IMG/VR virus record: IMGVR_UViG_3300005617_000232
Span: 1-64,000 of that record
Strand: one strand, 5' to 3'
Length of the DNA stretch: 64,000 nucleotides
Source of the DNA: a virus
Positions 54,050 to 62,425 of the stretch are shown in pieces. The translations under genes and the position numbers were made by a program. Position 1 is the stretch's first letter. Every line of letters starts with the position of its first letter. The notes under the pieces were generated by a model. The model did not search any database. It was not told the origin of the DNA and saw only the letters and a list, made by a program, of their open reading frames with translations.

Positions 54050-54516
54050 GCGCGTTCCCGGTACCGGCGCACAGCGCGCAGGGCGGCCCAGTCGCACTCG
54101 TGCTCGACATAGCGGCGCTGACCGCGTCCTCCCTGTCGATGCACCTGCTTGGACGATCGGTAGTAGTTGCGCGGCGACTGCCGGTGGTGCATGGCCTCGT
54201 GCGCGGTGACCGCGACGAGCGCCTCCCGCCAGTCGGCCAGGGCAAAGACGGGCGGTGCCTCTTTGCGCTCATAGGTCAGGTAATCGTCCATCGGGATGCC
54301 GGGCTTCGGAAGGCCCACCCGGATGACCGGGCGATCCTCGCCGTCGGCCGGGTACCAGTAGTGCCGGTAGTAGCCGGTCGTGTGTCCGCTGCTACCGCGG
54401 CGGTGGTGCACCTTGACGTGCACGTCGTCGGCGTCCAGGTCGCGCAGCACCGAGCGCACGAGCTTGCGCACCTCCGCGTCCGGGTACTGGGAGCGGTTGC
54501 TGATGCGGATGCTCAT
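54046..54516 (-). CDS. HEXXH metalloprotease-like protein
   Basis: 156 residues, ATG in an ATGA overlap. TAHEAMHHRQ with HEAMH at 106-110 after an alpha-beta domain; basic C-terminus with CDW. SprT-like or unknown zinc protease. Confidence 0.72.
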   Translation of the reverse strand: MSIRISNRSQYPDAEVRKLVRSVLRDLDADDVHVKVHHRRGSSGHTTGYYRHYWYPADGEDRPVIRVGLPKPGIPMDDYLTYERKEAPPVFALADWREALVAVTAHEAMHHRQSPRNYYRSSKQVHRQGGRGQRRYVEHECDWAALRAVRRYRERA

Positions 54517-54734
54517 CGCGCTTCCTTCACCCGGGTCGTGGTGATGGTCCCGTCCTCGTGGCGCTCGACGCGCGCCACCTTGATCTCGCCGTTCTCGAAC
54601 ACGCCGACCAACCACGGCTCCCCCGCGCGGATGGCGCGGTTCTGGGCGACGGAGAGGGCCGACCCGATGGTGGGCCAGCCCCGCTCGTCGCGACCGATCC
54701 TGAAGCGGCCGGTGCCTCGCTCTCTAGCGGCCAT
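54513..54734 (-). CDS. small hypothetical protein
   Basis: 73 residues, ATG in a TGATG overlap. Beta-rich with a basic N-terminus. Unknown. Confidence 0.66.
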   Translation of the reverse strand: MAARERGTGRFRIGRDERGWPTIGSALSVAQNRAIRAGEPWLVGVFENGEIKVARVERHEDGTITTTRVKEAR

Positions 54735-55111
54735 CAGTTCCACCGCCCGATGATGCTCTCGCCGTACTTCTCGACGAAGGCTTCGTCGTTCCAGGTAGTG
54801 AGGCGGCCCCGGTTCGAGTTGTGGATGTAGAGCGTGGTGTCGGCGATGTACTCGTCGCCGTCGATGATCGCTGCCGTCTCGCCGCGGAGCGTGCGTCCGG
54901 TGGACTGCTCGCGCTTCCAGAGGGTCAGGGTCGACTTGTGCATCTTCGTGCCGGTGGGGAACTGGCCGAGTGCGACGCGGCCGACTGAGTCGTAGCGCTG
55001 GGGGTCTTCCGTCCAAGCCTGGACTTCGACCTCGCGGGTGGAACCGAAGGCGGTAACTTCGACGGTGCGGGTCTGGCGGATCATGCTGGCTCCTCCGTTT
55101 GTGGACTTCAT
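54734..55111 (-). CDS. hypothetical early protein with dual start
   Basis: 125 residues from the promoter ATG (MKSTNGGAS), or 116 from an ATG after GGAGGAG. Beta-rich with conserved-looking YIADTTLYIHN. First gene of the early region after the terminator. Unknown. Confidence 0.7.
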   Translation of the reverse strand: MKSTNGGASMIRQTRTVEVTAFGSTREVEVQAWTEDPQRYDSVGRVALGQFPTGTKMHKSTLTLWKREQSTGRTLRGETAAIIDGDEYIADTTLYIHNSNRGRLTTWNDEAFVEKYGESIIGRWN

Positions 55112-55150
55112 GGCACGTCGGACTCTAGCAGACGTACATGACGCGCGCAA
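55109..55150 (-). promoter_or_regulatory. repeat-class promoter P7
   Basis: TTGCGC (55145-55150), 17-base spacer, TAGAGT (55122-55127), 10 bases ending GTGCC, ATGAAGTCCAC. It lies just after the terminator and starts the early region. Confidence 0.8.
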
Positions 55151-55171
55151 GTTCCACGAACCGGAGACGCA

Positions 55172-55200
55172 GAGAGGCCCGGCTCATCACCGGGCCTCTC
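55172..55200 (-). terminator. GC-rich hairpin, probable terminator
   Basis: Perfect 11-base stem (GAGAGGCCCGG / CCGGGCCTCTC), 7-base loop, between the holin gene and promoter P7. No T-tract, like the hairpin at 17638. Separates lysis from early genes. Confidence 0.7.
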
Positions 55201-55232
55201 GCCTCACAGACACACCACCGCGCGGGAGTGTA

Positions 55233-55640
55233 CTAGACCCCTTCGTCAGCGGTGAGCATCGACACGACCGAACCCTGCACCGGGGCCGGTGGCGGGGTGG
55301 GATCACTCCCCGGCCTCAGGCCCAACTCCGCGAGGGAGTTCAGGATGCTGCCGACCATCGCCGCCACGATGACGACGTAAGCCGCACCGGCTACGACACC
55401 CATGTCGAGGCCGTCGATCACGATGTCCGCCTGACCGGCGAAGTAGCTCGCCGCGTACAGGACGAGGTAGCCGCCGATCTTGAACACGACGTCCTTGCGC
55501 AGGAAGTCGGCGACGTAGGACAGCCTGAACGTCCGCGACTTGAGCGCGGCGATGACGCCGAGCACGAAGTCGACGAAGATCAGGATGACGAGCACGTCGA
55601 CCTTCCCGTCGTTCCAGAACGCCTGGAAGAACTGACCCAC
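55233..55640 (-). CDS. phage holin (Phage_holin_4-type)
   Basis: 135 residues, GTG start after AGGAGGA. Three TM segments with VLVILIFVDFVLGVIAALKSRTF and VFKIGGYLVLYAASYF, matching the holin_4_1 class. The C-terminus is Pro-rich and cytoplasmic. It controls lysis timing, releasing the endolysins upstream. Confidence 0.85.
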   Translation of the reverse strand: MGQFFQAFWNDGKVDVLVILIFVDFVLGVIAALKSRTFRLSYVADFLRKDVVFKIGGYLVLYAASYFAGQADIVIDGLDMGVVAGAAYVVIVAAMVGSILNSLAELGLRPGSDPTPPPAPVQGSVVSMLTADEGV

Positions 55641-55688
55641 TTGGTCCTCCTTCGCTAGCTAGCGCCCGGAGTATGCGCCGCCGGTCGG

Positions 55689-56423
55689 CTATCTGTCAGT
55701 GATGACGACGGCCTCTCCGTCCTCGTCGATGAGCCTGTCCATCAGCGAGTACGGCATCCAGGTGGGCGGGTAGTACGAACCCCAGGAGTTCATAAAGCAG
55801 AACGCGCCGCGCCGGTCGCTCATCCGGTAGAGGCAGACGCAGTGGCCGCCGCGGACCGAGCCGAGGCTCTGCACCGGTAGCCACCGCTCCCCGGTGAGCG
55901 TGGTGAGCGGGTTGTCGAAGCCCGAGTACCAGTTGATCCCGATCGAGACCGCCAGGCCCGCGTAGATGGCCGCGCGCAGTTCGTCGAAGCTCGTGGCCCA
56001 CCTGTACGCCGCGATGCCGTGAGCGGCCGTTACATCGCCCGTGACGCCGCCCTGGACGCGACGGTGCCCGCGCTTCTCCAGGATCTGGCAGGCGGCCCGC
56101 ACTGAGGTGCCCTCCTGCGGCGGCGTGTCGTCCCACTCGTCCACGAGTTGGGCCTCCCCGTAGAGCCACCGGCAGGCGTAGCGGTACGTGAGGTCCCGGC
56201 CCGACGCCAGCAGCCGCTGGTAGTGGTTCGTGACCGACATCATCGCGCTCGTACCGAAGCCGACGCACGACCCCTCCTCACCCTGGTCGTGGTCCTTCCA
56301 CCACCAGGGCAGCCCGAGCGACTTCTCGGTCCCGGGCGGCGCGGCGGGCAGCGCCACGGCCGACAGGGGGTAGCGCTCGACGTGCTCGAAGTCCGGCGGG
56401 CGGCGGCGGCCGAGGGGCTTCAT
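55689..56423 (-). CDS. papain-like (C1) cysteine peptidase
   Basis: 244 residues, ATG in an ATGA overlap. DQGEEGSCVGFGTSAMM with C53, then GGHCVCLYRM (H194) and MNSWGSYY (N212 S W): the Cys-His-Asn triad and Gln-equivalent of C1 peptidases. It has no signal peptide. Among lysis genes it could cleave cell-wall cross-bridges or host surface protein. Confidence 0.87.
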   Translation of the reverse strand: MKPLGRRRPPDFEHVERYPLSAVALPAAPPGTEKSLGLPWWWKDHDQGEEGSCVGFGTSAMMSVTNHYQRLLASGRDLTYRYACRWLYGEAQLVDEWDDTPPQEGTSVRAACQILEKRGHRRVQGGVTGDVTAAHGIAAYRWATSFDELRAAIYAGLAVSIGINWYSGFDNPLTTLTGERWLPVQSLGSVRGGHCVCLYRMSDRRGAFCFMNSWGSYYPPTWMPYSLMDRLIDEDGEAVVITDR

Positions 56424-56503
56424 CGAAGCACCGCCCAGATGAGCAGGAGGATGATCACCAGCACGATCACGCCTCCAGAGATGTAGATGCCGCTCGCGGT
56501 CAT
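56420..56503 (-). CDS. 27-residue single-TM peptide
   Basis: ATGA overlaps at both ends. MTASGIYI then a hydrophobic span (VIVLVIILLLIWAVL). Fits between two lysis enzymes; a candidate membrane effector or tiny holin-like peptide. Confidence 0.6.
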   Translation of the reverse strand: MTASGIYISGGVIVLVIILLLIWAVLR

Positions 56504-57264
56504 AGCGCCAGTGCCTCCTTGAGTTGAACTCCAACTGTGGGGCTGCCCAGGGTGTAATCAGGCCCGTGCCCGGTCGACCCGTAGAGCAGTGAGTGGCCGA
56601 CGAGCGGGCGCGCGTCGATGCCGAGATGAACGTGCGACTTCGCCCCCTGGTAGTAGATGCGCCCCACGTAGTCGCCCTTGCGGAACGTGCGCCCGACCGA
56701 GGGTGCCTGGATGAGGTGTCCGTACCAGTACGCGAGCTTCGACTTGCCGGTCGCGTAGAACGCATCTCCGGGGTTCGCGCTCGACGCCTTCGAGACGATC
56801 ATGTCCTCGACTGCGAGCACGCTGAGACCGCCGATCCAGCCGTCGTCGTAGGCCGGGTAGTACGGGATGCCGTCGGTGTTGTGCGTGAGTTGGTGGTTGA
56901 GCACGCTGGCCCCGCCGTTGTAGAGCGGCCCGAGGTCGGGCATCGGGATGGGCGGCGGCTTCGGCGCAGGCGGCTTCCACGCGATGTAGAGCGACTTGCG
57001 GTAGGCGTCGAGCAGCGGCCACAGGACGTCCCAGGTGGCCTGCCCGATGTTGCCGGTGGCGGGGATGCCCTCGCGCGGCTGGATGACCATCTTGAGCGCG
57101 CTGTACAGGCCGGTGCCGAACGTCTGCGTGTCGGTCTTCCACCCGCCCGGCAGGAGGCCGTCCTCGTAGCGGCGCGCGGCGAACTTCGCGATCTTCACGT
57201 CGAGGCCGACGGTGGGTCCGCGCTCGTCGTGGCCCGAGTACATGGGACGCTTGAGCTTCGGCAT
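56500..57264 (-). CDS. M23-like peptidase with N-terminal wall-binding domain
   Basis: 254 residues from ATG in a TGATG overlap. N-terminal helical domain like peptidoglycan-binding repeats (GTGLYSALKMVIQPREGIPATGNIGQATWDVLW), Pro linker, C-terminal M23/LytM-like domain with GHLIQAPSVGRTFRKGDYVGRI and HVHLGID (HxH). Endolysin candidate. Confidence 0.8.
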   Translation of the reverse strand: MPKLKRPMYSGHDERGPTVGLDVKIAKFAARRYEDGLLPGGWKTDTQTFGTGLYSALKMVIQPREGIPATGNIGQATWDVLWPLLDAYRKSLYIAWKPPAPKPPPIPMPDLGPLYNGGASVLNHQLTHNTDGIPYYPAYDDGWIGGLSVLAVEDMIVSKASSANPGDAFYATGKSKLAYWYGHLIQAPSVGRTFRKGDYVGRIYYQGAKSHVHLGIDARPLVGHSLLYGSTGHGPDYTLGSPTVGVQLKEALAL

Positions 57265-57986
57265 CAGATGATGTACTCGCCGAGGTAGTCGGCCAGCGGC
57301 CAGGTCAGCGCCTGTGGGTACACCGGCGGCGGCATCCCCAGGTACGGGTAGACCCCGGCCACCGGCTGCGAGGTCGGCCACCCGAGGTTGCGCGCCACGC
57401 GGTCCATCGCATCCGGCGTCTGCGGCGGGTTCTCGTTCATGTACGCCTCGGGCAGGCACGCGAAGCCCGCGTCGATGAGCACCTTCGCCTTCTCCCGCGT
57501 CATGGTCGAGAAGTTCGTCACGGTCGCCAGCGGGCACGTCGGCAGCGGTCCGCCGCCCTGGCCGCGCAGGACGTTCACGACGCCGTCGTAGTCACCCGGT
57601 CCCTCGATCTCTGCGATGGCAAGGTCGGAGTCGGCGGGCACGTAGTAGAGGTTGCCGCCCTGCGTGACCCACCCCCCGGCGAGCATCCCGTGGAAGCGGA
57701 AGGTGTCGACGAACTGCGGGTAGATGGAGCGGTTGTACTCGCCCGTCAGACGGCCGTCCTCGTCGGCCCCGGAGTCGTCGAGGATGAGCGCGGCCCACTC
57801 GTAGCCCTTCGCCACGAGCCGCCGCGCTGCTTCGTCGAGGGAGTGCCTGCCGCCCGTGTAGCCCTTGCGCGGACCCCAGGCGAGGAAGACGCCCCTACGG
57901 AAAGGGTCGGGCGGGAGGTGCCTCCTTGAGCGCCTCCACGTCTGCACGTAGCTCGATGATCGCCTGCCCCTGGCTGTCCACGTCAC
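57264..57986 (-). CDS. TIM-barrel-like protein (glycoside hydrolase-like)
   Basis: 240 residues as the open frame; the true start is unclear, as no ATG/GTG lies near VFLAWGPRKGYTGG, so the first 30 residues may be spurious. Repeated strand-helix units (WAALILDDSG, GMLAGGWVTQGG, CPLATVTNFSTM) suggest a TIM barrel of the phage endolysin group. Cell-wall role inferred from neighbours. Confidence 0.7.
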   Translation of the reverse strand: MTWTARGRRSSSYVQTWRRSRRHLPPDPFRRGVFLAWGPRKGYTGGRHSLDEAARRLVAKGYEWAALILDDSGADEDGRLTGEYNRSIYPQFVDTFRFHGMLAGGWVTQGGNLYYVPADSDLAIAEIEGPGDYDGVVNVLRGQGGGPLPTCPLATVTNFSTMTREKAKVLIDAGFACLPEAYMNENPPQTPDAMDRVARNLGWPTSQPVAGVYPYLGMPPPVYPQALTWPLADYLGEYII

Positions 57987-58209
57987 CCTTCAGGGAGTTG
58001 GTGAACTTCACCAGCCCTTCGAGGTTGTCGCGGATGCTCTTCGTCACGCCGTCGAACACGCCCGTGCCCGCGGTCCAGCGCCAGGGCGTGACCATCTTCG
58101 TCGTGGCCTTGACCGTGACGCCAGCCTTCGCCGCCAGAGCAGCGATCAGCTTGTCGAACTCGTCCGCCGACCAGCCCGTGGGCGGATTCGGGGGAAGTGG
58201 TGCGGTCAT
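57895..58209 (-). CDS. small protein upstream of lysis enzymes
   Basis: 104 residues. Helical with a coiled C-terminus. Overlaps the TIM-barrel gene. Unknown. Confidence 0.63.
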   Translation of the reverse strand: MTAPLPPNPPTGWSADEFDKLIAALAAKAGVTVKATTKMVTPWRWTAGTGVFDGVTKSIRDNLEGLVKFTNSLKGDVDSQGQAIIELRADVEALKEAPPARPFP

Positions 58210-58219
58210 CGTGCCTCCT

Positions 58220-58609
58220 CTAACTGGTCCAGATCTTCACAAGGTTCGCCACGCCGATGAATCCTACGAGCACCAGCCCGCCGGTGACGCGCGCCGTCCA
58301 ACTCTCGATCGCCTTGAGGCGCTTGTCGTTCGACTCCTTGAAGTCGTCGAAGCTCTCCCGCGTCGCGAACAGCGAAGCCTGCTGGCGCATCTGCTCGATG
58401 AGGCCGTTGTGCGCGGCGAGGCGCTCCTGAGCCTCGTTCGCGGCCACGGCCACGGCATCACCGGCTGCCTTGTTGGCAGCCTCCGTCTCGCGGCGCAGTG
58501 CAGCGATCTCGGCGGTGAGGTGGCGGTCGAGCGCGGCGATGCGCTCCGTCACAACGGAGGTCGCCGGATCGGTTGTACGACCCGCGCCGGGTCCCACTTC
58601 CTCACTCAT
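58220..58609 (-). CDS. XhlA-like coiled-coil membrane protein
   Basis: 129 residues from ATG in an 8-base overlap. Long coiled coil (about 20-100) and a C-terminal TM helix (TGGLVLVGFIGVANLVKIW), the layout of hemolysin XhlA, a lysis accessory. Confidence 0.72.
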   Translation of the reverse strand: MSEEVGPGAGRTTDPATSVVTERIAALDRHLTAEIAALRRETEAANKAAGDAVAVAANEAQERLAAHNGLIEQMRQQASLFATRESFDDFKESNDKRLKAIESWTARVTGGLVLVGFIGVANLVKIWTS

Positions 58610-59012
58610 TACCGTCGCCAACGCTTTCGGGCAGCGTGGGGATGAACCCGAAGCGGTCGAGCACGATCTGCTTGCAGTTCTGGTGCGGAGCCAGGGCTTC
58701 GATGAGGAACACGGTCGAGCCTCGCGTCTGCCGCAGCGCGCGCTCACGGGAGGGGTCCTCCCGGATCGCCGCCATCAGCACCTCGTCGAGCCGCTCGATG
58801 GTCGCGTCGTGGCGCTCGTTCTGGTCGAGGCAGCCGATGTACGTCAACTCCGCGCGCTGCTGCGCTTGGGCCTCGATGAGCACGCGGTTGTCGTGTGAGC
58901 GCCGGACCGACTCCCGGTTCACGAGGACGATCGCGACCACGAAGGAGAGCGTCAGCAGCAAGAGCACGCCTACCGCCTGCCAGCGCCTCAGATGCACTTC
59001 GCGGTTCGGCAC
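58602..59012 (-). CDS. N-terminally anchored coiled protein (spanin-like?)
   Basis: 136 residues, GTG in a TAGTG overlap. N-terminal TM (AVGVLLLLTLSFVVAIVLV), then charged periplasmic helices with two Cys. Resembles an inner-membrane spanin-like subunit, though Actinobacteria often lack outer membranes; role uncertain. Confidence 0.68.
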   Translation of the reverse strand: MPNREVHLRRWQAVGVLLLLTLSFVVAIVLVNRESVRRSHDNRVLIEAQAQQRAELTYIGCLDQNERHDATIERLDEVLMAAIREDPSRERALRQTRGSTVFLIEALAPHQNCKQIVLDRFGFIPTLPESVGDGNE

Positions 59013-59143
59013 TACGGCCACCAGACGTACAGTTGGACGAGTTCGACGACGACCGCGAGCGTCACCACGACGGCGATGTAAGCCACGAGGCGGGCCGTCC
59101 AGCTAGGTCTCGTCGGTGCGTGGAGGAAGTCGCTCAGGTTCAT
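59012..59143 (-). CDS. 43-residue TM protein
   Basis: ATG start, basic N-terminus, one TM span (VAYIAVVVTLAVVVELVQLYVWW). Unlisted small membrane gene next to lysis proteins. Confidence 0.6.
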   Translation of the reverse strand: MNLSDFLHAPTRPSWTARLVAYIAVVVTLAVVVELVQLYVWWP

Positions 59144-59340
59144 GGCTCCTTATCCGGCGGCCCTGACCCGTAGACCGTCTTGAACAGGATCATTCCCATC
59201 GCGGCGGGAATCAATGCGGGGTTCGCTCCCCGGTCGATGACCCCAGAGTAGACGAGCAGAGCGACCCCGACGTATCTGACTACCGTCGGGAACCAGTCGT
59301 CGAGCTTCTTGCGACCGTTCGGTTGCTTGGACCTGGTCAC
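59140..59340 (-). CDS. 66-residue TM protein
   Basis: GTG start. Basic N-terminus and one to two TM segments (VRYVGVALLVYSGVI, AAMGMILFKTVYG). Similar to small holin-like proteins. Confidence 0.64.
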   Translation of the reverse strand: MTRSKQPNGRKKLDDWFPTVVRYVGVALLVYSGVIDRGANPALIPAAMGMILFKTVYGSGPPDKEP

Positions 59341-59393
59341 TCACACGTCTCCCTCTCCCTTCGGCGAATGGACGCCGACGGCAAGACGGAAGT

Positions 59394-59999
59394 CTATGAG
59401 GCTTCGCGGATGGTTACGAACGCGAGACCCGAGCGGACGAAGTGGTTGCTCGGGTGGTGGTTGAGCGCAGCGCGTGCTCGCGCCTGCTGCGTGAACTCCT
59501 CGTCGTAGCGGAAGCCCACCGCCGCCATCGCGCCCTTCCAGTACGCGGCGGGCTGGCAGTTGACGTGGTGGTGCCCGGCCTGGCCCGGCTCCGCGTGCGT
59601 CAGCAGCACGGCGCGCGCCATCTGGAAGGTCGCGAGGAAGTTCGGGACGTGCTCCTCGGCGACGTGCTCGACGAACTCACACGACCACACAAGGTCGGTC
59701 GCTCCCTTCTCTAGCTGGCTGCCGTACACCTCAGTCGGCCACGGGCCTCGGGTGTAGTCGTGCATGTAGAACTGCCAGTTCTCGGAGACTTGCAGCACGC
59801 CGTCGATGCCGGTCACGTCGCAGCCCGCGTCGGCGAAGTAGCGCGCCGCATGGCCTTCCCCGCAGCCGACGTCGATCACGCTGCGGACACCCTGGACGAA
59901 CACGAGCCAGTCCCACAGGTCCGGGTACCAGGTCGCGGCGTCGCCGCCCTCGATGTAGCCGCCGAGGTGCGGGCGCTCCGTCTCGATGTAGAACGTCAC
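59394..59999 (-). CDS. SAM-dependent methyltransferase
   Basis: 201 residues, GTG in a GTGA overlap. VIDVGCGEGHAARYFADAGCDVTGIDG (SAM loop) and LVWSCEFVEHVAEEHV (motif II/III region). Class I; HHHV and Trp residues in the substrate side. Next to a GT4 enzyme; possible sugar or lipid methylation. Confidence 0.88.
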   Translation of the reverse strand: MTFYIETERPHLGGYIEGGDAATWYPDLWDWLVFVQGVRSVIDVGCGEGHAARYFADAGCDVTGIDGVLQVSENWQFYMHDYTRGPWPTEVYGSQLEKGATDLVWSCEFVEHVAEEHVPNFLATFQMARAVLLTHAEPGQAGHHHVNCQPAAYWKGAMAAVGFRYDEEFTQQARARAALNHHPSNHFVRSGLAFVTIREAS

Positions 60000-60193
60000 G
60001 CACGCCACCAGATGATGAGCGCGGAGCCGAACAGGATCAGTCCGCTCGCGAAGAAGCAGCCCAGCATCGGCCCATAGCGCCAGTAGCAGCCGACCGTCAG
60101 CACCGCTCCGACGACCATAAGCACGGCTGTCTTCCAGGCTGCTGCCCACAGACGGGCACGCAGCATCCACTCAGGGTCGTGCTCGCGCGGCAT
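59996..60193 (-). CDS. 65-residue membrane protein
   Basis: ATG start. Two TM segments (TAVLMVVGAVLTVGCYW, LGCFFASGLILFGSALIIW). Basic ends. Unknown. Confidence 0.66.
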   Translation of the reverse strand: MPREHDPEWMLRARLWAAAWKTAVLMVVGAVLTVGCYWRYGPMLGCFFASGLILFGSALIIWWRA

Positions 60194-60198
60194 CCTGC

Positions 60199-61332
60199 TC
60201 ACGCGCGAGATGTCCCTGCGTACCAGCCTCGCTCGAACAGCGACCCGAGCCGGTTGAACCACTCCGCGTAGCGCGGCCCCACAGCGTCCAGGGAGAAGCG
60301 ATCGAGCGCCTCCTTACGTACCTTGCTCGGCTTCAGCTGCATGGCCCTCTCCGTGGCTCTCACGCCCTCTGCGAGGGTCGTGAAGCGAAGCTCGTCGGGA
60401 ACGGTGTCCACGAACGCTCCGAAGTCGGTGGAGACGGCCGGGGTGCCGCACAGCGGCCCCTCGACGGCGACCGCGCCGAACGGCTCGATGTAGCACGTCG
60501 GCACGAGCAGCGCCCGCGCTTTCCCCATCAGTTCGTTCCGCTCGGCCACGCCGACGGTGCCGACGTAGTGGACGTCGCCCTCCAGCCGCGTGCCGTCGTG
60601 GCACTCGATCAGCCCCTCGGCCGAGTGAGACACGCCGCTGCCCGCGAAGTAGATCGGCATCTTCAACTCGTGCGCGATCTCGGCGGCGATCTGCACGCCC
60701 TTGCGCGCGATCATCCGGCCGACGAAGCAGAGGTAGTCGTCCTTGTGCTTGTGCAGCGACCACTCCTCGGGCGCGAAGAAGTTTGGGATGACGGAGTCGA
60801 AGAAGCGCCCGGTGGCCTGGCCCCACTTGCCGTACATGAAGTGCCGCCAGGCGTTCGACTCGAAGCAGATGTGCGGGTGCCGCTCCATGCTGCGGTCCGA
60901 GATCATCACGCCGTCGTAGCCCGCCGCCCACTCGACGGTCACGCCCGGCGGCATGGCCTGGTGGATCGGCTTCATCGCAAGCCCGCCGGTGAGCAGCACG
61001 AGGTCGCCCTGCTCGTAGCGCACCATGATCTCCCCGATCGCCCTGGCGTTGATCGTGCGGTAGCTGAAGTCGGTCGACGACCAGCTCCCCGCCACGATCG
61101 GCAGCATGTTTGCGTCGCCGTCTCCGTACCACTCGTGCATCTCCTCGTCGGAGAACAGCGGCACCAGAGTGGTGCCGGGCGGGGCGTCTGACCGCTCGCC
61201 GCCGTAGAGGACGATCTCCCACCCCAGGGCGGTCATCATGGTCAGGAACTTCGCCGTCTTCGTCGTGAACGCACAGACGGTCACGTCGCGCGAAACGTGC
61301 GCGTGCGGGAGTGCGACGAGGTGCAGCCTCAC
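60199..61332 (-). CDS. glycosyltransferase family 4-like
   Basis: 377 residues. GT-B with a GT4-type nucleotide-sugar site (LCFVGRMIARKGVQIAAEIAHEL; VPTCYIEPFGAVAVEGPLCGTPAVSTDFGAF with the E-x7-E pattern). Retaining transferase with unknown donor. Lies between tail-tip and lysis genes, away from the main glycan run. Confidence 0.87.
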   Translation of the reverse strand: MRLHLVALPHAHVSRDVTVCAFTTKTAKFLTMMTALGWEIVLYGGERSDAPPGTTLVPLFSDEEMHEWYGDGDANMLPIVAGSWSSTDFSYRTINARAIGEIMVRYEQGDLVLLTGGLAMKPIHQAMPPGVTVEWAAGYDGVMISDRSMERHPHICFESNAWRHFMYGKWGQATGRFFDSVIPNFFAPEEWSLHKHKDDYLCFVGRMIARKGVQIAAEIAHELKMPIYFAGSGVSHSAEGLIECHDGTRLEGDVHYVGTVGVAERNELMGKARALLVPTCYIEPFGAVAVEGPLCGTPAVSTDFGAFVDTVPDELRFTTLAEGVRATERAMQLKPSKVRKEALDRFSLDAVGPRYAEWFNRLGSLFERGWYAGTSRA

Positions 61333-61640
61333 GAGCGCCGGGCGCGCGTGCGGCGGCGGCGTTCCTCCGGAGTAGGTCCTTCCGGCTTCGGCTCGACCGG
61401 CTTCGGCGCGTAGCGGCGATCGTGGTTCTCAAGCGTCCGCTGCTGCCGCTTCAACTGCTTGTCGATGACGTACTCGGCCCTGTCCTTCTCGGCCTTCGTC
61501 GCCTTGCGCTCGACGCCGGTGCGCTCGTCCACGACCTTCATCTGAGGTCGCCGCGCCTCGTAGATCGCGATGCGCTTCTCGATGCGCTCCCGTCGCTTCT
61601 CAGCGGAGAGCGGCGGCCCGGTGCGGCGCGGGATCATCAT
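61329..61640 (-). CDS. basic coiled-coil protein
   Basis: 103 residues. Lys/Arg-rich helix (about 15-80). Could bind DNA or act in tail assembly. Unknown. Confidence 0.65.
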   Translation of the reverse strand: MMIPRRTGPPLSAEKRRERIEKRIAIYEARRPQMKVVDERTGVERKATKAEKDRAEYVIDKQLKRQQRTLENHDRRYAPKPVEPKPEGPTPEERRRRTRARRS

Positions 61641-62425
61641 GTGCCGAGCACGCTACCCGGCCAGTCGGGATCGGTGTCGCCTTCGCCCCAGTACGCGATG
61701 AGAAGCTGGGGCACGAGGCCCCACCCGCCGCTGGGAATGTCCGGGCCTCCGGGTATCCAGATGTCGTCACCGGGGCTGCCGCCGTCGACCGCACCCTCGA
61801 CCTGGCCTGCCTCCAGGTTGATCCCAGTGTTCACGGCCAGCACGATCTCGCACGTCTCGGCCTCGCCCCCCATCGTCGAGTCGAAGTCGTCGAACGGGTG
61901 CGTGTCCTGGTCGAACTCCACGAATCGCCAGTGATCCAGGCGGATGCCGTACAGGTCGCCGTAGTAGTTCGGCGATGGCGGCGCCAGGTTGTTGTGGTAG
62001 CGGAACTCGCCCTGGCCCTCGTCGTAGTTCGACTTGAACAGGCTCGTGCCGTTGAAGACGGGGTAGACATCGACGATGGCGTGGATGGAGTAGAGGCCGC
62101 GCTTGAGCAGGCGCACGCCCGCGAGCACCTCTCCCTCGTCGGGATCGTTCGTCTGCCGGTACGGGCCAGCGGGACCGCCGACGTCGTACACGGTGTCGTC
62201 GAAGCTCGGGTCCCAGTCCGTCCAGTAGACGTTGTCGCCCTCGTCCTCGGCGATGTAGTGCACGCGGTTGGCCTCCGGGTCCTCGACGTTCGCGATGAGC
62301 GCGCGGAAGAAGATCGGGCAGCAACTCTCGCCCACGAGCGGGGGTCGCCGCGCAAGCTGGCGAACTCGGAAGTCGGTCGCCGCTTGCGCTCGATCGGACG
62401 TGACCTCCTGGACGGGCTGCGTCAC
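61637..62425 (-). CDS. minor tail protein, jelly-roll type
   Basis: 262 residues, GTG in a TAGTG overlap. Beta-rich with repeated strand patterns (HYIAEDEGDNVYWTDWD, KRGLYSIHAIVDVYPVFNG, IRLDHWRFVEFDQDTHPF), typical of phage receptor-binding or tail-tip sandwich domains. It follows the hub protein and is likely in the tail tip. Confidence 0.75.
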   Translation of the reverse strand: MTQPVQEVTSDRAQAATDFRVRQLARRPPLVGESCCPIFFRALIANVEDPEANRVHYIAEDEGDNVYWTDWDPSFDDTVYDVGGPAGPYRQTNDPDEGEVLAGVRLLKRGLYSIHAIVDVYPVFNGTSLFKSNYDEGQGEFRYHNNLAPPSPNYYGDLYGIRLDHWRFVEFDQDTHPFDDFDSTMGGEAETCEIVLAVNTGINLEAGQVEGAVDGGSPGDDIWIPGGPDIPSGGWGLVPQLLIAYWGEGDTDPDWPGSVLGT

